DNA from: Melioribacteraceae bacterium
GTDB taxonomy: Bacteria; Bacteroidota; Ignavibacteria; Ignavibacteriales; Melioribacteraceae
DNA length: 64,000 nucleotides
Direction: 5' to 3'
Assembly (NCBI GenBank): GCA_016342755.1
Contig: JAEINS010000004.1
Location: 186,001-250,000, forward strand
The notes beneath the pieces were generated by a model, which ran no database searches, was not told the DNA's origin, and was given only the letters and a program-made list of their open reading frames with translations. The position numbers and the translations under genes were made by a program. Below are positions 35,642-43,936 of this stretch, in pieces. The first letter of the stretch is position 1. Each line of letters begins with the position of its first letter.

Positions 35642-37561
35642 TTACTTTTGGTTAGTCCAATTACCATCTTCTTTTATTAATTCAATTAATTCATCTACCG
35701 CATTTTCAGATGATAATCCTTTTTTTACCACAGTTTGTCCGCGGTATAATGAAATCTTTCCAGCTCCGGCTCCTACGTATCCGTAATCTGCATCCGCCAT
35801 TTCGCCAGGGCCATTAACTATGCAGCCCATAATTCCAATCTTTACACCAACTAAATGATTTGTTCTTTCTTTGATTTTAGTAGTAACTTCAACAAGATCA
35901 AATTGAGTTCTTCCGCAGGATGGACACGAAATATACTCAGTTTTAGAAACCCTTACTCGAGCTGCCTGCAAAATTCCAAATAATGTTCTATTAACAAATT
36001 CTTTTTCAAGATTAGAGTATATAAAAACTCCATCACCAAATCCATCTGTTAAAAGTGAACCCAAATCTGTTGAGGCATATAACTGTAATAACTCTTTAGA
36101 AAGAGAACTATAATTTTTACTTAAAACTATTGGGTTATAAATATCTTTTGCCATTAGTTCAAACATGGTTCTGCGTATATCTGCAACACTGTTTTTATTT
36201 TCACTTGTAAGTATTAATACTACATTTGTTTTATTAGCAACATTGGTAAATTTTCCTAAATAAATATCTTTTGTAGAAACAGTTACAAAATTTAGAGAAT
36301 TTGAAAATTTTTCAGCTTTAATAAATTCATTAAAACTAAATAGGGGATAAGAATTTGGTTGTTCCGAAATCTTCCAAACATCATAATCTTGAACTATTTT
36401 TACCACGGGAGGAAATTCAATATTTGCGGATTCTTTTCCTAGATAAATATAATCGGCGGCTGCAACTTCAATGTTCCATTTATCATCAGTATAATTAAAA
36501 CTATAGCCAATTTTTGCTAAATCATTTTTAGAAATATTTTTAACATTGCTTAAATCAGCGAATACAACTGGTAAATTCTTTTCACCAATATTTTCAACTA
36601 AAACAGATTTTCTTTTATTATATGTGTAAGGATTGTGAACGTTTTTTTCTATTGGAACAATTGCTTCATGATCATTTCTGTTTTTATATCGGTTGGCTAA
36701 ATCAATTGCTACTGGTGCTTCAAACTCTGGTGGCTCAGTTAAAGAAATTCTTATAGTATCTCCAATTCCGTCTTCCAGCAAAGTTCCTATTCCAACGGCA
36801 GATTTTATTCGCGCGTCTTCGCCATCACCTGCTTCTGTAACTCCCAAATGTATTGGGTAATTCATGTTGTTTGCTATCATTTTACTAACAAGAAGTCTAT
36901 ATGCCTGAACCATAACCCTTGTATTACTTGCTTTCATAGAAAAAACTAAATCGTAGTATTTAAGATCCTCACAAATACGTGCAAACTCTAAAGCCGATTC
37001 AACCATTCCTAACGGAGTGTCGCCATATCTGCTCATAATTCTATCCGAGAGTGAACCATGATTTGTCCCTATTCTCATTGCCGTTCCGTGATCTTTACAA
37101 ATTTTTACAAGCGGAGAAAATCTTTCGTAAATTCTTTCGAGCTCCGCATTATATTCAGCATCTGTATATTCAATCTGATTAAATTTTTTCTTATCAACGT
37201 AATTACCCGGATTTACACGTACTTTCTCAACAATTCTTGCGGCAACTTCAGCGGCATTCGGGGTAAAATGAATATCAGCAACCAAAGGAACATTACAGTT
37301 TAATTTTTTTAATTCGTTTTTTATAACCGCAAGATTTTCAGCATCCTTAATACTTGGAGCTGTCAGGCGTACAATTTCACAGCCAGAATCAACCATTCTA
37401 ATTATCTGATCGACCGAAGCCTTTGTATCTAAAGTATTAGTATTAGTCATTGATTGAATTCTAACAGGATTTTTGCCTCCCATGGCAACATCACCAATAT
37501 TTACAACACGGGTATTAAATCTTTTATATTCAGTTAAACTATTGCAATACAATTTTTCCAT
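35642..37561 (-). CDS. ispG: 4-hydroxy-3-methylbut-2-enyl diphosphate synthase, long form
   Basis: About 639 residues from the ATG at 37561; an upstream in-frame TTG is less likely. N-terminal TIM barrel begins PVRIQSMTNTNT. A middle insert of about 200-250 residues gives the long form known from Bacteroidota/Chlorobi, Chlamydia and plants. The C-terminal [4Fe-4S] domain has CPSCGRTQ and GCIVNGPGEMADAD cluster cysteines. It catalyses the penultimate step of the methylerythritol phosphate pathway, supplying prenyl units for the menaquinone tail among others. Directly followed, without a gap, by the His-rich genes. Confidence 0.95.
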   Translation of the reverse strand: MEKLYCNSLTEYKRFNTRVVNIGDVAMGGKNPVRIQSMTNTNTLDTKASVDQIIRMVDSGCEIVRLTAPSIKDAENLAVIKNELKKLNCNVPLVADIHFTPNAAEVAARIVEKVRVNPGNYVDKKKFNQIEYTDAEYNAELERIYERFSPLVKICKDHGTAMRIGTNHGSLSDRIMSRYGDTPLGMVESALEFARICEDLKYYDLVFSMKASNTRVMVQAYRLLVSKMIANNMNYPIHLGVTEAGDGEDARIKSAVGIGTLLEDGIGDTIRISLTEPPEFEAPVAIDLANRYKNRNDHEAIVPIEKNVHNPYTYNKRKSVLVENIGEKNLPVVFADLSNVKNISKNDLAKIGYSFNYTDDKWNIEVAAADYIYLGKESANIEFPPVVKIVQDYDVWKISEQPNSYPLFSFNEFIKAEKFSNSLNFVTVSTKDIYLGKFTNVANKTNVVLILTSENKNSVADIRRTMFELMAKDIYNPIVLSKNYSSLSKELLQLYASTDLGSLLTDGFGDGVFIYSNLEKEFVNRTLFGILQAARVRVSKTEYISCPSCGRTQFDLVEVTTKIKERTNHLVGVKIGIMGCIVNGPGEMADADYGYVGAGAGKISLYRGQTVVKKGLSSENAVDELIELIKEDGNWTNQK

Positions 37562-37752
37562 GAAACTCTCTTTCAAGTAATTAATAATTGTTTAGCACAC
37601 ACATTCAGATTTACTTCCAGAACTAAACTACTAACGCAAATATAATAATTAGGATAGGATATATTAAATTATTAAACAAAGTATTTGAATAGATAGATTG
37701 AATACGTAAGTTTACATTGTTTTTAATTAATGCCTTGCTTAGTTTAAATTTA

Positions 37753-39630
37753 ATGCGAATACCTGAACAAAAAATAGATGAAATAAGAAGTGGTGCCGAT
37801 ATTGTTGATATAATATCTGCACATGTTCAACTCCGTAAAAAAGGGAAAAACTTCCAGGGGCTGTGTCCTTTCCATCAGGAAAAAACTCCTTCGTTTGTAG
37901 TAAGTCCCGAAAAACAAATTTTCCATTGTTTTGGCTGTCATGCCGGCGGTAATGTTTATAAATTTCTTATGGATTTTAAGAGCATCTCTTTTGTTGAATC
38001 TGTACAGGAAGTTGCCGCGCAAATTGGTATTCCCATTGAGTTTGAAAAAGAATTTGATCCGGAAATCCAGACAGAACATGAACAGATGTTTGATCTTAAT
38101 GTTCTAGCCGCACGATTTTTTGTAGATAATCTTTATAAATCGGAAGAAGGTAAAAGTGCGCTTGAATACTTAAAAAACCGGAGACTAAACGAAAAAACTC
38201 TTAAAACATTTGGGGTTGGATTAGCAAAAAGCGGCTGGGATAATTTTATGAATTATGCCAGTGATAACTCTGTCGATTTGTCCAGAGCCCAGGCACTTGG
38301 ATTAATTGATAAAAAAGATTCGGGCGGTTATTACGATAAATTTAGAGGAAGAATAATTTTTCCTATTATGTCTCCAAACGGGAGGGTTGTTGCATTTGGC
38401 GGACGTATACTTGAGAACAACGATAATGTGGCAAAATATTTAAACTCTCCGGAATCACTTATCTACCAAAAAAGGAAATCACTTTACGGGCTTTATCATT
38501 CTAAAGAAGAAATACGTAAATATGATAAAGCAATTTTGGTTGAAGGCTACATGGATCTTATTTCTCTTTACCAGAGCGGAGTTAAGAATGTAATAGCTTC
38601 TTCGGGAACAGCTTTAACAGATGAACAAACCCAGCTCCTTTCCCGTTTTACAAAAAACATTGTTGTTCTTTTTGATGCTGATACTGCCGGACAAAAAGCG
38701 GCAATGCGAAGTATTGAGATATTACTAAAACAAGATTTTGATGTTAAGATTTTAAGTCTGCCTGATGGTGAAGATCCTGATTCATTTATTCATAAATTTG
38801 GCAAAGAGTTATTTAATGAAAAATTAGAGTCTGCCCAGAATTTCCTAGAATATCAGGTTACCAGTTTTAAAGAACAGGGTAAACTTGATGATCCTGAACA
38901 AATGACTGAAGCAATAAGAGAACTTGTTAAAACATCGGCCCTTGTTAAAGATGAACTAAAAAGAAATCTTCTATTCAAATCTATTGCGACCAAATTTAAT
39001 TTGCGGGAAAAATTAATTGAACAGGAGGCTATTAATTTTTTTGAGCAGACTAAAAAGAAAGAAGTACGTGAAGAACATTTCCAGAAACAGCGTGAACAAA
39101 GAGAAGTTGAAGTAAATAAGAATATTGAAGATTTAAAAGAAAATCCTCTTGAAAGAGAATTAATTGGTCTTATGTTTGAAGGTGATGAATCTGTTATTGG
39201 TCATATTTTTGATAATATTCTTCCAGATGATTTTAATAACAAAATATACAGATCAATTGCCGGGGTTGTTTATAACGCGTATCGCGATCATGTTCATGAA
39301 ACCTCTGCTATGATTGATAAAATTGAGGATGAAACACTTAAAAGTTTTGTATTCCGATTAGCAATTGAACAGGAGAGTATAAGCAAGAAATGGGATGATT
39401 ATACCGGAAGTTATACAAAGGAGTATGTAATTAAACAATCTGCAGATGATCTTGTAAAAAAATACCGTATTGAACAGCTAAATAAGATTATAAAAAGAAA
39501 TAACAAAACTATTGAAGATCTGGATGATGAATTAGCTAAACTTGAACTGATGAAAGAAAATAATGAGTTGAATTTGGAGAAGTCTGAAATTATAAAGGCT
39601 AAACCATTTTATGAAAATGATGAAAGTTAG
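37753..39630 (+). CDS. dnaG: DNA primase
   Basis: About 625 residues from the ATG at 37753 (MRIPEQKIDEIR); the longer TTG frame adds 12 unlikely residues. CHC2 zinc domain with Cys38, His41, Cys59 and Cys62; TOPRIM core with EGYMDLISL and DADTAGQKAA; and a C-terminal DnaB-binding helical domain. It makes RNA primers at the replication fork. Divergent from ispG with about 190 bases of shared upstream region. No sigma factor gene follows, unlike the classical macromolecular-synthesis operon. Confidence 0.95.
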   Translation: MRIPEQKIDEIRSGADIVDIISAHVQLRKKGKNFQGLCPFHQEKTPSFVVSPEKQIFHCFGCHAGGNVYKFLMDFKSISFVESVQEVAAQIGIPIEFEKEFDPEIQTEHEQMFDLNVLAARFFVDNLYKSEEGKSALEYLKNRRLNEKTLKTFGVGLAKSGWDNFMNYASDNSVDLSRAQALGLIDKKDSGGYYDKFRGRIIFPIMSPNGRVVAFGGRILENNDNVAKYLNSPESLIYQKRKSLYGLYHSKEEIRKYDKAILVEGYMDLISLYQSGVKNVIASSGTALTDEQTQLLSRFTKNIVVLFDADTAGQKAAMRSIEILLKQDFDVKILSLPDGEDPDSFIHKFGKELFNEKLESAQNFLEYQVTSFKEQGKLDDPEQMTEAIRELVKTSALVKDELKRNLLFKSIATKFNLREKLIEQEAINFFEQTKKKEVREEHFQKQREQREVEVNKNIEDLKENPLERELIGLMFEGDESVIGHIFDNILPDDFNNKIYRSIAGVVYNAYRDHVHETSAMIDKIEDETLKSFVFRLAIEQESISKKWDDYTGSYTKEYVIKQSADDLVKKYRIEQLNKIIKRNNKTIEDLDDELAKLELMKENNELNLEKSEIIKAKPFYENDES

Positions 39631-39693
39631 TTAAAAAAAATACTTTCAAGTCGATAATATGATGATTTAAATTAAAGATTAGATGAGGAAACA

Positions 39694-41169
39694 ATGAAAA
39701 ACAATCCTACAATTTATGAGATAAATACAAGAGTCTGGATAAAAAGATTTTCGTCAAACAATGGAAACCTAAAACTAGATCAGGTTCCTGAAATATTTTG
39801 GAAAAATCTTGCAGATAAAGGAATAGATTATGTATGGCTAATGGGAATCTGGCAAAATTGTTCAGGTTCCATTGAAAAATATTGTTTTGAAGATTATTTA
39901 ATTAAAGAATATAAGTCTGCATTAAAAGATTTTAAGCACGAAGACGTTATTGGATCGCCCTATGCAATAAATAATTACAAAATAAATCCAGATCTTGGTG
40001 ATCTTGAAACGATAAAAAGATTAAGAACAATTCTTAAAAAATATGATATAAAACTTATTCTAGATTTTATACCAAATCATTTTAATGCTGAAAGTGAATT
40101 AATTGAAACTAATCCCGAAATATTTTTAAACGCTGATGAAAGTTATCACACCGATGATTCCTACACTTTTTATATACCATACAACAATAAAGAAGTTATT
40201 CTGGCTCATGGAAGAGATCCATTTTTTCCGGCTTGGGAAGATACTGCACAGGTAAATTATTTTAGTAACGCAGCCCGCGAGTTTATGATTGGGAATCTGA
40301 TTGATATTGCGGAAATCTGTGATGGTGTTAGATGTGATATGGCAATGCTTGCTCTTAATAATATTTTTAAAAATACATGGGGCGGTGTTCTAAAAAAAAT
40401 GGATTATGCTAAACCGGAAACTGAATTTTGGGCTGTTGCTATTCAGTTAGTAAAAAATGAATTTCCGGAATTTCTTTTTATAGGAGAAGCTTATTGGGAT
40501 TTAGAATGGAATCTTCAGCAGCTTGGTTTTGATTTTACTTACGATAAGAGACTTACGGACCGATTAAAAAGTGGAAATGTAAGAGGAATTTCAGAACACT
40601 TAACTGCCGATTCCCTTTTTCAGACAAAATCTTTAAGATTTATTGAAAACCATGATGAACAAAGGATTGCAAAAGAATTAGGCAAAGAAGCGTCTCAGGC
40701 ATCAGCAGTTATAATGAGCACAATTCAGGGAATGAGATTTTATCACGAAGGTCAGTTTGAAGGAAAGAGAATTAAGCTTCCGGTTCAGTTGGGCAGAGAG
40801 CCTGTAGAACCTCCGCAACCATGTTTTGTTAATTTTTACAATAAACTATTTAGCATAACAAAACATGAACTTTTTAATAATGGTATCTGGAAACAGTTAA
40901 AGTCGGAAGCTGTTGGAAGTAGCGATTCAACTTTCCAAAATATACTTTGCTGGCAGATAAATTATAAAGATGAAATTAGAGTTGTGATTATAAACTATTC
41001 GCAAGAAGAATCTCGTGGCAGAATAAGATTAGATGTAAAAGGTGATAACGAAATTCAGCTTTTTGATATGCTGAATGATCAGCTATATATAAGGGAAGCG
41101 TTAGAGGTTCGTGAAGATGGTTTGTACATTGAACTTCAGCCGTTTCATAGCCATATTTTTTCTTTGTAG
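39694..41169 (+). CDS. GH13 alpha-amylase family enzyme
   Basis: 491 residues without a signal peptide, so cytosolic. The four GH13 conserved regions are visible: DFIPNHF (I), GVRCDMAML with nucleophile Asp (II), FIGEAYW with the Glu acid/base (III) and FIENHDEQR with the transition-state Asp (IV). The C-terminal beta domain is short. Substrate is an alpha-glucan such as glycogen or maltodextrin; the exact specificity is unknown. A GAGGAA site precedes the ATG. Located 63 bases after dnaG. Confidence 0.9.
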   Translation: MKNNPTIYEINTRVWIKRFSSNNGNLKLDQVPEIFWKNLADKGIDYVWLMGIWQNCSGSIEKYCFEDYLIKEYKSALKDFKHEDVIGSPYAINNYKINPDLGDLETIKRLRTILKKYDIKLILDFIPNHFNAESELIETNPEIFLNADESYHTDDSYTFYIPYNNKEVILAHGRDPFFPAWEDTAQVNYFSNAAREFMIGNLIDIAEICDGVRCDMAMLALNNIFKNTWGGVLKKMDYAKPETEFWAVAIQLVKNEFPEFLFIGEAYWDLEWNLQQLGFDFTYDKRLTDRLKSGNVRGISEHLTADSLFQTKSLRFIENHDEQRIAKELGKEASQASAVIMSTIQGMRFYHEGQFEGKRIKLPVQLGREPVEPPQPCFVNFYNKLFSITKHELFNNGIWKQLKSEAVGSSDSTFQNILCWQINYKDEIRVVIINYSQEESRGRIRLDVKGDNEIQLFDMLNDQLYIREALEVREDGLYIELQPFHSHIFSL

Positions 41170-41218
41170 AAATGTTCTGATGAGTAGAAACTGTTTGATA
41201 AGGTAAGAATTTAAGATC

Positions 41219-41304
41219 TTGTCATTTCGACCATAGGGAGAAATCTTTGTTTTAGGTCGTAATAAAGATTTTTCACACTCATTTCATTCGGTTCGAAATG
41301 ACAA
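41219..41304. repeat. GTCATTTCGACC-type inverted repeat
   Basis: Outer arms TTGTCATTTCGACC and GGTTCGAAATGACAA frame about 57 bases that themselves contain AAATCTTT/AAAGATTT. Elements with this GTCATTTCGA...AGGGAGAAATCT signature are widespread multicopy intergenic repeats in Bacteroidota-related genomes. Probably a non-autonomous MITE or REP-like element. Confidence 0.75.
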
Positions 41305-41360
41305 ACAGACCAACCTCGTATCACATCCTTTTTTTTGTGAATAAAAAACTTAAATAAATG

Positions 41361-41420
41361 GTGGTCGAGCAGCGTCGAGACCACTAAGTTAAACTAAAAA
41401 AACATCTCGGCGCTGCTCGA
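41361..41420. repeat. TCGAGCAGCG-type inverted repeat
   Basis: Sixteen-base arms (41365-41380 and 41405-41420, one mismatch; TCGAGCAGCG core) separated by 24 AT-rich bases. The left arm also forms its own GTGGTC/GACCAC stem. Its base composition is richer in GC than the flanks, suggesting an inserted repeat unit. Confidence 0.65.
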
Positions 41421-41531
41421 TGTCCGTTGTTAGATTTCCACAATTCGAAACTTCTTCTGTAAACGCAACATCCTTTTAACTTTATAAAAAAGCAAAAATT
41501 AACCAAATAAAAATATTTTTTATTAAAATTT

Positions 41532-41549
41532 ATTAGGGTATACCCTAAT
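41532..41549. promoter_or_regulatory. 18-base perfect palindrome, putative operator
   Basis: ATTAGGGTATACCCTAAT reads the same on both strands. The half site TTAGGG recurs in the inverted repeat 55 bases downstream. Two related dyads ahead of one secreted-protein gene suggest binding sites for a dimeric regulator; the regulator is unknown. Confidence 0.4.
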
Positions 41550-41603
41550 TTGTGTTTTTGCCATTTTTAGAACCTAATTAAAGAATATAACCTTTTTACT
41601 AGG

Positions 41604-41641
41604 GGAATCCCTAATTTGAGTAGGAAAAAATTAGGGATTCC
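41604..41641. promoter_or_regulatory. Inverted repeat sharing the TTAGGG half site
   Basis: Fourteen-base arms (GGAATCCCTAATTT and its complement) flank ten bases. The TTAGGG-containing half sites match those of the palindrome at 41532-41549. It lies about 210 bases before the gene at 41854. Confidence 0.4.
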
Positions 41642-41853
41642 TCCAATTGTTTTAGGTTTATAAATTTCATATAATCTTTTTGTAAAATAAAAAGACTTTG
41701 ATGTCTCTAGTTTTTTTTTAAGTTTGTAAGCAGTTGCAATGCAACAACATAAATCTGGTTAAGGGCAACTTTGTTAACCGAGAAATAAAATATTTAGCGC
41801 GAAATGTTTAAAAATAATATATGATTTTTACTTGGCTATTTAGGAGGCTATTT

Positions 41854-42759
41854 ATGAAAAAAGTATTTGTTGTAGTTTTTTTTATAAGTAATGTAATGTT
41901 TACTCAGACAACTGAAAATCCTTTGGATTATTTTCCTCATTCTGTTGGGGATTATTGGGAATATTCAGTTCCTGGAGGAACTCATCATTATCAAATTTAT
42001 AAGGACTCTATTGATAATAATGGGAATAAATATCTTTTTTATAAATGGTGGTCTCATGACGTTGAACCTATAGTTTTTAAGAACCCAAGATGGATGATTG
42101 ACACGAATTATAATGTTTATTTGTACCATCCAATATGGTTAACTACCATTTTTTACAAATTAGATGCAAAAACCGGAGATGAATGGTGGTATAACAAACT
42201 TGAAAATAAAAAAGCAACAATTACGGAAACTTATAATTTTAGTGTATTAGGACATGAAACAACTCTTAAAAGAATTGAGTATTATCAATTAACTGATACT
42301 GTCGATACAACGATTAATGAAAATTCATATTATTTGGGTGAAACAATAATTGCAAAAGATTTGGGAATGATATACGATGAGAACGGTGGAGGAGCACAAC
42401 CCGACTTTTTAACTGCATGTATTATTGGTGGCGATACTCTTGGAATTATTACTGATATAGTAGATAAACCTGTTGTATTTCCTGAAAATATTATCCTTAA
42501 GCAAAATTACCCAAATCCATTTAATCCGTCAACTGTAATAGAATTTGAACTTAAGGAAGCGGATAATATAAAACTAGAAATATTTGATGTACTTGGGAAG
42601 AAAATAGTTACTCTTTTTGATGATTATAAAAGTAAAGGTAAGCATAAAGTGCAATTTAAGGCACATAGTAATGATTATAGTCTTTCATCAGGCATTTATC
42701 TGTATGTATTAAAAACGAGTAACAAAGTTGCTCTAAAAAAAATGATCTTAACTAAATAA
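41854..42759 (+). CDS. Secreted protein with T9SS sorting domain, function unknown
   Basis: About 301 residues from the ATG at 41854, supported by an AGGAGG site seven bases upstream. Signal peptide about 1-18 (ending MFTQ). The mature domain (about 20-205) is Tyr/Trp-rich with no recognised family. A C-terminal sorting domain follows (ILKQNYPNPFNPSTVIEF to KKMILTK), about 80 residues, as in the NlpC/P60 protein at 12909. So the protein is exported and probably surface-attached or released. It is flanked by repeats on both sides. Confidence 0.8.
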   Translation: MKKVFVVVFFISNVMFTQTTENPLDYFPHSVGDYWEYSVPGGTHHYQIYKDSIDNNGNKYLFYKWWSHDVEPIVFKNPRWMIDTNYNVYLYHPIWLTTIFYKLDAKTGDEWWYNKLENKKATITETYNFSVLGHETTLKRIEYYQLTDTVDTTINENSYYLGETIIAKDLGMIYDENGGGAQPDFLTACIIGGDTLGIITDIVDKPVVFPENIILKQNYPNPFNPSTVIEFELKEADNIKLEIFDVLGKKIVTLFDDYKSKGKHKVQFKAHSNDYSLSSGIYLYVLKTSNKVALKKMILTK

Positions 42760-42765
42760 TTTTAC

Positions 42766-42796
42766 CTGTAGCGTCAGGACCTCAGTCCTTGACGCG
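42766..42796. repeat. Left REP hairpin
   Basis: Imperfect palindrome with the loop CTCA between AGGAC and GTCCT. Inverted partner of 43363-43393. Confidence 0.85.
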
Positions 42797-42813
42797 GGAA
42801 GACCTAAAAAACA

Positions 42814-43356
42814 ATGAGTAGAAGAAAACGTGACATATTAGAATTATACAATTGCTATTTTGTAACAACAACCTTCAACAACTGGCTTGAACTACTGCTA
42901 AATGATGACTACTATAAAATACTTCAAGATTCAATAAACTTTTACTCAGAGAAATATTCAGCAGAAATTATATCCTATGTAATAATGCCAAATCATATAC
43001 ATTTCATAATATTTTTCAATGAAGACGTTAATTTATCCGGTTATTTAAGAGATTTTAAAAAGTTTACATCATTCAAGATTCGAGAAAGATTGCAAATGGA
43101 AAGGAGAAGTGAATTACTACATCAGATTGAATATGAGAAGTATGGTCAAAAATATAAAGTTTGGAAAGATAGGTTTGATGCTGTTATAATACTAAGTAAG
43201 AATATAATGTTTACTAAGATTAATTATATACATAACAATCCGGTAAAGAAGAATCTGGTGGCAGAAGATCACCTTTGGGAATATTCTAGTGCAAAGTTTT
43301 ATAGGTTTGATGTTGAAGGAACAGTTAAGGTTACTAATGCCGGAGCAATTGTTTAG
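42814..43356 (+). CDS. REP-associated tyrosine transposase (RAYT, Y1/IS200-like)
   Basis: 180 residues. The HUH metal-binding pair is His61/His63 in IMPNHIHFII and the candidate catalytic tyrosine is Tyr138 in NYIHNNPVK, all intact. WEYSSA near the C-terminus is also typical of the family. RAYTs cut and join REP sequences as single strands. The gene sits within two REP hairpins, 18 bases after the left one. Its intact motifs suggest it may still be functional. Confidence 0.9.
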   Translation: MSRRKRDILELYNCYFVTTTFNNWLELLLNDDYYKILQDSINFYSEKYSAEIISYVIMPNHIHFIIFFNEDVNLSGYLRDFKKFTSFKIRERLQMERRSELLHQIEYEKYGQKYKVWKDRFDAVIILSKNIMFTKINYIHNNPVKKNLVAEDHLWEYSSAKFYRFDVEGTVKVTNAGAIV

Positions 43357-43362
43357 CGAAAA

Positions 43363-43393
43363 CGCGCCAAGGACTGAGGTCCTGACGCTACAG
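43363..43393. repeat. Right REP hairpin
   Basis: Inverted copy of 42766-42796 with one base changed (GCGCC for GCGTC). It begins six bases after the transposase stop. Confidence 0.85.
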
Positions 43394-43396
43394 ATA

Positions 43397-43690
43397 ATGG
43401 TTAATCTTGTTGCAGAACTGCAAACCGCAGAAACAGATTTTGCAACCACCAGAGTAGCCTATGAAACGGCAGTAGTTAATGACAACAAAAAGGAAAATGC
43501 AACTACCCTAAAAAAAGAAACAGCGTTGATAATTAATGAACAACTGGTAGTTTATTTAAAGGCAATGGCGCAGGTTGATAAAACCAAATATGAAAATTTT
43601 GCTCTTTTAATTGGTCAAATAATAGACGAAACCAACGAGCAGGTAAAAAGACGAAGAGAAAATAATAAGCCTGACGCAGAAGAGGGTTAG
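43397..43690 (+). CDS. Hypothetical protein, possibly a truncated gene remnant
   Basis: 97 residues from an ATG four bases after the right REP. Composition is helical and Glu/Thr/Ala-rich (LQTAETDFATTRVAYE), ending in a charged tail. The open frame continues leftwards through the REP into the transposase gene, which is accidental. The position directly at the REP boundary and the lack of a ribosome-binding site suggest the 5' part of a longer gene was lost. No function recognised. Confidence 0.4.
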   Translation: MVNLVAELQTAETDFATTRVAYETAVVNDNKKENATTLKKETALIINEQLVVYLKAMAQVDKTKYENFALLIGQIIDETNEQVKRRRENNKPDAEEG

Positions 43691-43708
43691 CGATAATTAT
43701 TGGTGGTA

Positions 43709-43764
43709 GATCCTCGCAATTTTTACTTGTCAGACGATTTGTTTGGCGGGAAATTGCGGGGATC
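43709..43764. repeat. Inverted repeat GATCCTCGCAATTT
   Basis: Fourteen-base arms (43709-43722 and 43751-43764, one mismatch) around a 28-base spacer containing a CAGACGATTTG/GGCGGG segment. Probably another small multicopy element. Confidence 0.6.
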
Positions 43765-43789
43765 TTAATTGGAAGTATTTTAAAACTAA

Positions 43790-43916
43790 AGGGGGCTGTC
43801 CCACATGCACAATTTTGTCACCTTGAGCTTGTCGAAAGGTGAAAATTCAGCTCGAAATCCTAACTTCGATAAACTCAGTTTGACGGATTTCGACCTTTTG
43901 GGACAGCCTCTTTATA
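43790..43916. repeat. GGCTGTCCCA inverted repeat element
   Basis: Outer arms GGCTGTCCCA (43794-43803) and TGGGACAGCC (43899-43908) enclose about 95 bases with further internal complementarity (GAAATCC/GGATTTC). It lies 3' of dgt and could also serve as its transcript end. Confidence 0.65.
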
Positions 43917-43936
43917 AATAATAAAACATTATAATT

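Larger units (their letters stand above)
41170..41853. other. Long intergenic region with several inverted repeats
   Basis: About 680 bases with no gene recognised. From left to right it holds a GTCATTTCGACC-type inverted repeat, a TCGAGCAGCG-type inverted repeat and a TTAGGG palindrome pair, each listed separately. The last 140 bases are AT-rich and should contain the promoter and AGGAGG ribosome-binding site of the secreted-protein gene at 41854. Confidence 0.7.
42766..43393. mobile_element. RAYT gene framed by inverted REP hairpins (REPtron)
   Basis: A 31-base sequence at 42766-42796 recurs inverted at 43363-43393 with one mismatch. Each copy folds into a hairpin (stem GCGTCAGGAC, loop CTCA, and GTCCTTGACGC with one bulged T). 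Between them lies a Y1-type REP-associated transposase gene. This is the canonical layout of a RAYT with its own REPs. No target duplication was identified. Confidence 0.85.

Noticed and set aside
43289-43396. An earlier start for the frame at 43397
   Set aside because: The earlier ATG lies inside the RAYT gene and the frame runs through the REP hairpin, so it is accidental.
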